DNA from: Trachelipus rathkii
Lineage: Eukaryota; Arthropoda; Malacostraca; Isopoda; Trachelipodidae
DNA length: 18,307 nucleotides
Assembly (NCBI GenBank): GCA_015478945.1
Contig: JABUQX010141996.1
Span: forward strand, 1 to 18,307
Direction of reading: 5' to 3'
Part shown: positions 9,898 through 18,307 of the stretch, piece after piece
Layout: each line of letters begins with the position of its first letter
Position numbering within the stretch: position 1 is the stretch's first letter
Position numbers and translations under genes: made by a program
Notes under the pieces: generated by a model
Database searches by the model: none
What the model saw: only the letters and a program-made list of their open reading frames with translations
Told to the model about the DNA's origin: nothing

Positions 9898-10576
9898 TTA
9901 ATAATATATAACATATCGCCCAACAACTCCATATGCTATATGCTGCACTACCTTATATCGCTGAAAAGTTAAACCAGTCAGCTTTCTTTTGGACTAAAAT
10001 CGCTGCATTGACCACCCTTGCTCTGTTGCATGTGTGCAGGAGAAGCATAAAATCGTGCTAAAAACCTAGCGAAACTCAATCGTTTGGCATGGCGAAACAG
10101 GTACTCAGATTAAGAATTTCAAACGCTGCCCGGCAGCTCACTTAACACCAACGCAGATAGGTTTTAGACAATACTGAATCCAGTGTTTTCGTTAACGATG
10201 TTTGCCAGCTTTCTATAAATCGAGAAGGCGCCCAGTTATTAAAAGGAAATAAAGAAAATGCCAAATCTGGTGTTATTCCAGTGAAAAGCAACAAATAATG
10301 ATAAAGCAATCAAAAACGATGGTACACTCAAAGTCAGGCAATAAATAATAATGAATAAAGCAGTAGTTTTACTTCAAGAGTAGCAATAAAGCGCGCTAGA
10401 TCTATTTATAAACACTTTTAGGTAAATCACTGGTTTTGTATTTTATCAGATCTAATACAAATAATCAATTTACAACTAATCGATTTAATATTACAATATC
10501 AATGTATTGTTAAACCCCATAAAATATCGACTGGACTTAGTTTTTATTTTTCTGCTGCCGAAAATCTAAATTAAGC
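9898..10576. other. Unassigned spacer
   Basis: About 680 bp of moderately AT-rich sequence. Frames are short and no protein motif, RNA gene or repeat was recognised. Confidence 0.5.
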
Positions 10577-10670
10577 CTATATATATAATAATATATGTAC
10601 TTTGTATATATATTATTATATATATATATGTGTAATATATATACATTATGTATATATATATGTATCTTTG

Positions 10671-10705
<35 letters not shown>

Positions 10706-10782
10706 TTTATATATATATATATATATATACCTACTCTCTACTATATATATCTCTGCTCTTATGTTATATATCTCTGCCTACT

Positions 10783-10822
<40 letters not shown>

Positions 10823-10915
10823 TATATAATATATATATAACATATATATATTACATATATATATATAATATATATATATATCTTTCAATAATATATAACT
10901 GCTCATACTCTTTAT

Positions 10916-10946
<31 letters not shown>

Positions 10947-11150
10947 TATAACATATATTTATAAATATATATATGTAATAATATATATATATATATATAA
11001 TATATAATAATAATATAATAACATAATATATATATATATACATATATATATGTAATAACTCTTCTTAACTCTTCTTATAATAATATATATAATAATATAT
11101 GTAATAATACTATATATAATAATAATATATATATGTATATATACAACCTA
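10577..11150. repeat. Large composite AT microsatellite
   Basis: Nearly 600 bp of AT and AAT blocks interrupted by TGTA, CCTACTCTCTACT, CTCTGCTCTTATG, CTCTGCCTACTC, AACAACA and CTCTTCTTAACTCTTC. No unique sequence longer than about 30 bp lies inside. Confidence 0.95.
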
Positions 11151-11386
11151 AAGGTACTGACTTCAGTTCTTTGGAACGTATTGGTACAAAATAAAATAAA
11201 CAGAAAGAAATTTAAAATAATAAAGTTCTTGCAAGAGATTGACTGCCTTTCTCAGGGTTAAAGTCGTAGGAAAATTTTTTAAATTTTCTTCCCAGATAAC
11301 AAGGCTGGCATTACTTCCACTTGTCTTTGTGAATGGTGGGACCACCAGCACTCACACCCTTACTGTGAACTCTTGCAGGAGCGGAA
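11151..11386. other. Unassigned spacer
   Basis: About 240 bp of mixed composition between AT arrays. Frames cross it on both strands (11163-11351 minus, 11239 onward plus) but neither shows a recognisable motif. TTGCAGG at about 11374-11380 resembles a 3' splice acceptor but has no supporting exon. Confidence 0.4.
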
Positions 11387-11427
11387 TATATATATATATA
11401 CATACATATATATATCATATATATATG

Positions 11428-11462
<35 letters not shown>

Positions 11463-11565
11463 ACCTCTATACTATATATATATATATATAACATATATAT
11501 ATATATATATATCTTTCCTGCTATATACTAACACCTGCCATATATATATATATATATATATATAA
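11387..11565. repeat. Composite AT microsatellite
   Basis: AT arrays with ATATGCTATATATA at 11423-11436, TTTTACCTCTATACT, AACATA, CTTTCCTGCTATATACTAAC and ACCTGCCATATATA at 11533-11546. Confidence 0.95.
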
Positions 11566-11850
11566 AGGTTGCTTATCCGGTTCATGAATTTTGAATAAAT
11601 GTTTCTTTTTTCTTTTTTGTATTTTTTAGCTTTCTTCTTATATTAGTAGTATCTGGCATTTGGCTGGTAAGTGATGAATATGAACGAGAAATATCAAACA
11701 ACTACTAGAATTTAATTGATAAAAATAATACAAAACGTTGGTTTTGTGCCAAATAAAGAAAACCAGATTTTGATTTTCTGGTGAAAAGAACTCAAGTGAG
11801 GTAAAAATATTTTTGGGTAAAATACGTTTCGTGGGTTTTGTTTCATATAT
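11566..11850. other. Unassigned spacer
   Basis: AT-rich unique sequence with no identifiable feature. Confidence 0.5.
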
Positions 11851-11857
11851 AGATTTT

Positions 11858-12281
<424 letters not shown>

Positions 12282-12355
<74 letters not shown>

Positions 12356-12369
12356 TTAACTATATATAA

Positions 12370-12404
<35 letters not shown>

Positions 12405-12420
12405 TATATATATATACTAT
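12282..12420. repeat. (TA)n microsatellite with interruptions
   Basis: Pure TA to about 12352, then CTTTAAC, AACT and the recurrent word ATATGCTATATATA at 12399-12412. Confidence 0.96.
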
Positions 12421-12564
12421 TACAAACAAAAACGACTTAGAGGAAGAGTTTATGAAAAATTATGTGAAAATCGTTAAAATTGAAAAAGCGCAAGGCTAAA
12501 TACTAGAAGTTGAATTTTACTTTGCCGATGAGTGATTCAAAAATACTTCACGATTTCTTGCAAT

Positions 12565-12725
12565 ATGTATATGTATATATATATATATATATATATGGCA
12601 TATATATATCTTCAATAATATCCATATATGTAACCTTATATATGTATATATATAACAACATAACATATATAAATATATATATATATATGCTATATATATA
12701 TATAATAATATAAATAATAAATATA

Positions 12726-12796
<71 letters not shown>

Positions 12797-12829
12797 ACAT
12801 ATATTATATAATATATATATATATATATA

Positions 12830-12863
<34 letters not shown>

Positions 12864-12909
12864 GCTAACTATATATAATATATATATATATACAGATATA
12901 TATATATAC

Positions 12910-12948
<39 letters not shown>

Positions 12949-12950
12949 AC
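12565..12950. repeat. Large composite AT microsatellite
   Basis: AT blocks interrupted by GGCA, CTTCAATAATATCC, AACCT, AACAACATAACA, ATATGCTATATATA (12685-12698) and GCTAAC. It ends just before the palindrome at 12956. Confidence 0.95.
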
Positions 12951-12955
12951 TCTAC

Positions 12956-12977
12956 CACAGGGATCATGATCCCTGTG
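12956..12977. other. Perfect 22 bp palindrome
   Basis: CACAGGGATCA followed directly by its exact reverse complement. It sits in a 50 bp spacer between AT arrays and is followed by ACCTGCCATATATA at 12993-13006. A length-22 perfect non-AT palindrome is unusual. Possible readings are a protein-binding dyad, a hairpin, or the junction of a fold-back copy. Confidence 0.9.
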
Positions 12978-12992
12978 CCGGCTGCATATCAT

Positions 12993-13034
12993 ACCTGCCA
13001 TATATATAGTATATGTGTGTGTGTGTGTGTGTGT
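12993..13034. repeat. Short AT then (GT)n microsatellite
   Basis: ATATATAG, ATATG and about ten GT units (13014-13034). The last GT units run straight into the recognisable reading frame of LINE copy 2. Confidence 0.95.
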
Positions 13035-13950
13035 TTTGTCTTCTTGGCTTTTCAATTTGTATATGGATGGGGTTATGAAAGAATTAGAGGGAGATGGGGG
13101 TGGTAGGGTAAGGTGTTAGAATGATGGAGAATGGAAGAGTGGAGGGTGCCCTACCTATTACTATATGCAGATGATTTGGTTTGTGTGAGAATCTGAAGAA
13201 AGTTTGAAGTTGGTAGTGGGATTTGGCAGGGTATGTAAAGGAGGGGTTTGAAAGTAAACGCTAGATAAGAGTAAGGTTATGGTGGTGATGAGGACAGTCC
13301 TCGGTGTGAAGTTATCTTGGATGGTGAGCAACTGGAACAAGTATCTGAGTTTAAATATTTATGATATATGTTGGATGAATAGGGAACGGATGATGCAGAG
13401 TGGCAGGAAAATTTATGAATGATAGGAAGGTTGACTAGTGCAATTAAATCATACTTGGTGGATGTAAATGGACGCTATGTCTTGAAGTGCGCTGGGTATT
13501 ATTACATGCCGGGTATGTTGTTATCTGTGTTAATGTGTAGTAGTGAGCTATTTTCTGGAATAAGAGTGTAGATCTAAGGTACAAAGTGTTCAGGTGGACA
13601 ATCTTAGGGAGCGTGTTAGGTGTGAAAGTATTATTGATAAAATGGGGACGAACGCAATAAGGGGATTGTGCGGGTGTGAAGAAAGAGTAAAAGAGAAATA
13701 AATGAAAGTACATTGAAAGATGATTTGGTGATAATGGAAAGGATGGTATCGTCCACGGTTAAGTTCAAGCAAGGAATATAATGGAGTGAGTGTGCTTTAG
13801 GAATTGACCGGTTGGAGAGACCGAAGAAAAGTGGGTTGAGTCAGTAAATGAATGTGCCTGGAGAGGAATGTGAGTTTGGCAGAGACGAGAAGAAAGGTGC
13901 ATAATAAAAGTGAATGGCGGGAATCTCGCTGACGAGGAAGATGTTGGCGC
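13028..13950 (+). pseudogene. Fossil LINE reverse transcriptase, copy 2 (5'-truncated)
   Basis: Degenerate non-LTR reverse transcriptase, plus strand. In order: CVLSSWLFNLYMDGVMKELE (13030-13090) matches 'GCVMSPWLFNVYMDGV'; LLLYADDLV has the catalytic YADD codons intact at 13164-13175; RRGLKVNA (about 13240-13263) matches the conserved 'CKRRGLKVNADKSKVMV' block; SPRCEVILDGEQLEQVSEFK and YMLDE-GTDDAE (about 13297-13405); AIKS; LLSVLMCSSE (about 13518-13548) matches 'LLVPVLMYGSET'; VQVDNLR (about 13587); CGCEERVKEK (about 13670); PVGETEEKWVESVNEC (about 13808-13856) matches 'RPVGRPRKRWVDSVNEC'. The GGGATGAACCCTACATTGA tail (about 13953-13971) has a counterpart in copy 1. Numerous stops and frameshifts make it non-functional. 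The 5' end coincides with the GT array. Clade not assigned; resemblance is from memory. Confidence 0.8.
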
Positions 13951-13974
13951 AAAGGGATGAACCCTACATTGATC

Positions 13975-14469
13975 ACAGTCATATTGCACTTGAATGTTCA
14001 CTTGTTTTCAGACAATTTTAAAAAAGTGTCAAAACCAGGAGTCGTAAGGTGGGGTTGAGGGCGAGATCGCAGCTAAAACCGAAAACCGGAAGTTGCAATC
14101 GGATGTTGCAAATGAATCGAAAATTAAGTATATCTTTCTTTGTTTTGTTTTACAAATAAGAGGATTATGCAGAGCCTACTTTGAGTTTTTTTTTAACGAT
14201 ATACAATTGAAAAATACTTTGGAGCACAGATCGACCTTATAAGATGAAAAATCGGTTTTCTAAGTACATTGAAAATAAATTTTAAAATTACACACAGAAT
14301 TAATTACGTTTCTTCAGTCGTATTTTAAATGGGTCTTCACTAAAAAAAAATAAATAAATTAGGAGTCACAAAAAGCAATAAAAGAAGGTGGAAATTTTTA
14401 TTAGCAATGTTTTTTAAAAAGGTTTATTATAAAACTGATCAAATTTATATTCAATTTACAAAGTAGCAA
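13975..14469. other. Unassigned spacer
   Basis: About 500 bp after LINE copy 2, with no recognised gene or repeat. Its first part may be the eroded LINE 3' UTR. Confidence 0.5.
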
Positions 14470-14697
<228 letters not shown>

Positions 14698-14749
14698 AAT
14701 ATTTCACTTCTAAATGTACTATGTTTAGGAAGAAACAATTAAATATTTT

Positions 14750-14752
14750 TAT

Positions 14753-14818
<66 letters not shown>

Positions 14819-14935
14819 ATAACAATAATAATAACTTATCTGCCATAATAATAATAATAATATGCATATATATATATATATATATAATAATAATAATATG
14901 TAATAATAATAATAATACTATTTATATCATATACT

Positions 14936-14973
<38 letters not shown>

Positions 14974-15013
14974 ATATATATATATATATGTATATATGTA
15001 ATATATATATATG

Positions 15014-15061
<48 letters not shown>

Positions 15062-15069
15062 CTTTCACT

Positions 15070-15100
<31 letters not shown>

Positions 15101-15102
15101 TT
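14750..15102. repeat. Composite AT / AAT microsatellite
   Basis: AT blocks alternate with AAT triplets. Interruptions include ACTTATCTGCC (about 14833-14843), ATATGCTATATATA (15009-15022) and ACTTTCACT. The Tyr-Ile frames on the minus strand are repeat translation. Confidence 0.96.
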
Positions 15103-15245
15103 GAAATTTATTACAGCAATTGTATTTTGCAAGTGAAAATATGAAAATTTCCTGTTATGCTATATGTGTATGTTAAAAATATATACAGAGATTACGCAAA
15201 ATGTTCTTTATAAAGGTAGAATGTTAAACAATGAAAATTTATTCC

Positions 15246-15505
<260 letters not shown>

Positions 15506-15591
15506 CTTTTAAAAAAATAATTTACTTTCCTTTATTCTAAACTTTAGAAACGTTAATCGACTTCACTGTTCAGATTCCTCTGTTTATTTAT

Positions 15592-15681
15592 ATTACCATA
15601 CCTCTTCTCCTTGACATCAACATTACCCTACCTTTTCTCCTAGATATCAACATTACCTTACACCTCTAATAGACACCATTG
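15592..15681. repeat. 30 bp minisatellite, 3 units
   Basis: Three consecutive 30 bp units start at 15592, 15622 and 15652. Each begins ATTACC and continues with a pyrimidine-rich CCTYTTCTCCT-like core; the first two end GATATCAAC or GACATCAAC. The third unit is the most diverged. Confidence 0.85.
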
Positions 15682-16030
15682 TGTGGATACTATGGTACAA
15701 TGGATGCGATGACCAATGTTGTCAATTCTATATCCTGAATCTGTATCTTATAGAGAGCGTTAGCGATAATCTTGCATATTTTCCACTGCCAAATCTTATA
15801 GTCATTAAACATTGAAGATTTTAAATAGTCCCTTTTGTCTTTGTGGCAGCAGAGTGGTGTAATGTTTTTGAAAACAAATCTACACATATCATTTGATTGG
15901 TTTTAATATAACTTTTCGTATATTTAGAATTGGTATATGCCTAATGCAATTATATAGTATTTTTCATTCTTTAGGAAGCTAGTTTAAAAAAATCTGGTTA
16001 CTAGGAGTTTCTCTAACGAATCCGACAAAA

Positions 16031-16056
16031 CTTAACTTAACCTAACCTAACCTAAC
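16031..16056 (-). repeat. Short TTAGG-type telomeric run (CCTAA on plus)
   Basis: AACCTAACCTAACCTAAC, preceded by the variant CTTAACTTAA. TTAGG is the canonical telomere unit of arthropods. The run is only about three perfect units and is interstitial within this window. Confidence 0.75.
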
Positions 16057-16555
16057 ACCTGCGACGGGCATGTGAAATTTTTTTTGATCTCCCGTGTCGA
16101 CCATTTGACCTGGCAGAGCCATTTCCGTTGACCATTTGGGCTAGTCGCCATTTTTAGATTATGAATTTTAAAAATTGTTTCATTTTCCTATTCTCACCTC
16201 TTCATCTTAGACTTCATCTTAGATTTATAATAACATTTAATGTAGAGTCATCTTTCCTTGAAATTTGATGAGGAAGATTTGTACATATATTTTAATCTCA
16301 TTTATCATTTCATCGTAATATATTTATAACTTTTGTTCCATTAATTTTTTTATGCCACTTCAATATTTTCATGTTTTAAACAAACGAAGTGATATGTATC
16401 TTTCAGTATGATTCAATGCTTCCTCACATTGCAAGACTCTTCCTCCCGTCAAAAATAAAACAAAATAAAATATGTTATACAGCATAAAATAAATTGAATC
16501 ATATTATTATGTCGGAATTTTTTTTAATGAAATGAAAATGTTTTATAACTTGCCT

Positions 16556-16674
<119 letters not shown>

Positions 16675-16699
16675 ATAATAATAACCATATATATATAAT

Positions 16700-17057
16700 G
16701 ATAATTGAACGAAACGTACAACCATGTATCTTGCAATCCTATTAGCTGACGATGAATCAGAAAATTGAAATACAGGCATTATTCATTAAAGACTGGGTTA
16801 GGAAATGTAGGTTTGTAAAAATCTCAGCTTATTTGACCAGAATTTTGATTCTTCTCATCACTTCCATATTTCTTCTTGTCGAATTTCTCTCCCACAAGGG
16901 ATCATGGGAGGCCACGAACAAAAATACTTATAACGCTGTAACATCCACAGATATATGCAAGTGAAAGGAGCGTTGCATCTCTTGCTATCCAAGCATGTGC
17001 ATACACTGCGATCGCTGTAAGTATAATATGAACAATATGCCAACGTATAGCATGTAT
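16700..17057. other. Unassigned spacer
   Basis: About 360 bp of unique sequence. Frames at 16752-16964 (plus) and 16858-17043 (minus) overlap on opposite strands and show no recognisable domain. Confidence 0.5.
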
Positions 17058-17660
<603 letters not shown>

Positions 17661-17791
17661 AATTTACACTAAATAATAGAGGTTTAAATCAAACAAAATA
17701 AAAAAATATATTTTAATTCCATTACTAATTTGTTATAAATTGATGCAAAATATAAACATACAACATAAAAATCCTGCAAGTAATTAATTCG

Positions 17792-18005
17792 TTAATCAAA
17801 ATCACTATCAAAATCTTCATGAGCAGCACCTACATCATAAATTTTTGAATTTGGAAAAGAAAAACCTTCAGGAACAAAGGGAAGGGAAGTTGAATATGAT
17901 ACTGCCCTAAGATTATATTTTAAAAATAATAAAACTTCAACATTCTTTGGCAATAACTGAATACTGTCTTTTTGGATTAGTTTCCCACTAAAATTGAGGC
18001 CAAAT
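17792..18005 (-). pseudogene. hAT transposase C-terminal fragment
   Basis: On the minus strand an open stretch of about 70 codons reads FGLNFSGKLIQKDSI, then QLLPKNVEVLLFLKYNLRAV, ending in an acidic tail (EDFDSDFD) and a stop at 17794-17792. It fits the C-terminal hAT dimerisation region, 'FS..G.I....R..L.P.NV..LLFL..N'. The SER-type residues expected just before FS are replaced, and an in-frame stop (TAA) lies four codons upstream of the FS. The body of the transposase is absent, so this is a 5'-truncated fossil. With the GC-rich terminus downstream it forms one coherent 3' end of an hAT element. Confidence 0.75.
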
Positions 18006-18119
18006 TATAATTTTTCCGAGTTTTTAACATAAAAATATTCGAAATTTGATATATCAAACGAATTCGGAAAAGGAAATAAATATAATTGTTAAAATATTAA
18101 TGTATTTATTTATTTAAAG

Positions 18120-18274
18120 CAGAGATTCCCAACCGGTGTGCCGCGAGATCTGTCAGGGGTGCCGCGTGATTTTAATCTAATTGTAACATCTCTAACCATT
18201 TTAATGAAATTACGTTTTCAATTTATTAGGCAAAAATTCTTTAAAAAGGCTTTAACCTCCCTCTCTCCTGAAAG

Positions 18275-18280
<6 letters not shown>
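18120..18280 (+). mobile_element. hAT-type terminal repeat (second element, partial)
   Basis: Starts CAGAGATTCCCAACCGGTGT and continues with GTGCCGCGAGA and GGGGTGCCGCGTGATT. CAGNGNTTCCCAACC is a common start of Charlie-like hAT elements, and the tandem GTGCCGCG words recur in such ends. The preceding 8 bp (ATTTAAAG) would be the target-site duplication if the other end were visible. The element continues towards the window end. Confidence 0.62.

Positions 18281-18307
<27 letters not shown>
18281..18307. repeat. (AT)n microsatellite, cut by window end
   Basis: AT array running off the end of the window. Confidence 0.95.

Noticed and set aside
13444..14001. Minus-strand frames of 60-89 codons
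   Set aside because: They are antisense to LINE copy 2.

Overview
This window looks like non-genic DNA from an arthropod, most likely a decapod crustacean (penaeid shrimp or crab). Four observations point that way: (i) very dense AT, AAT, ACT, ATCT and GT microsatellites, about a quarter of the window by rough hand tally; (ii) decayed LINE proteins whose residual motifs match families I recognise from decapod genomes; (iii) hAT transposon remnants; (iv) a short CCTAA (TTAGG on the other strand) telomere-type run. No prokaryotic gene organisation is present. I found no intact cellular gene, tRNA, rRNA or CRISPR array. The organism call is inference from repeat content.

Layout. 1-840: AT array, then AT-rich unassigned DNA. 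840-1816 (-): fossil endonuclease-type LINE. 1830-3100: unassigned AT-rich DNA. 3104-3945: AT arrays around a 580 bp unassigned stretch. 3947-7329: region bracketed by inverted hAT-like ends with GCGGTT subterminal repeats. Nested in it are ACT/AAT arrays, a fossil LINE reverse transcriptase on the minus strand (about 4590-5665), three copies of an ~80 bp repeat (two direct, one inverted), and a GC-rich element ending in a poly-A run. 7330-9820: AAT-GT array, unassigned DNA and composite AT arrays. 9820-13005: mostly composite AT arrays separated by short unique spacers. 13028-13950 (+): a second copy of the same fossil LINE, starting at the edge of a GT array. 14470-15502: ATCT, AT and ATT arrays. 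15505-16560: unique DNA with a 3 x 30 bp minisatellite and the telomere-type run. 16560-17540: AT arrays. 17540-18005 (-): 3' end of an hAT transposon with the last ~70 codons of its transposase. 18120 onward (+): terminal repeat of another hAT-type element.

These pieces do not form a working system. They record successive insertions (LINE, hAT, short repeats) into a microsatellite-rich background, all decayed. Most long reading frames here are translations of microsatellites (poly-Ile, poly-Tyr-Ile, poly-Leu) and are not genes. The best leads are the collinear but opposite LINE copies, the nested hAT-bracketed block, the three-copy 80 bp repeat beside the A-tailed GC-rich element, and exact 'words' that recur as interruptions of the AT arrays.
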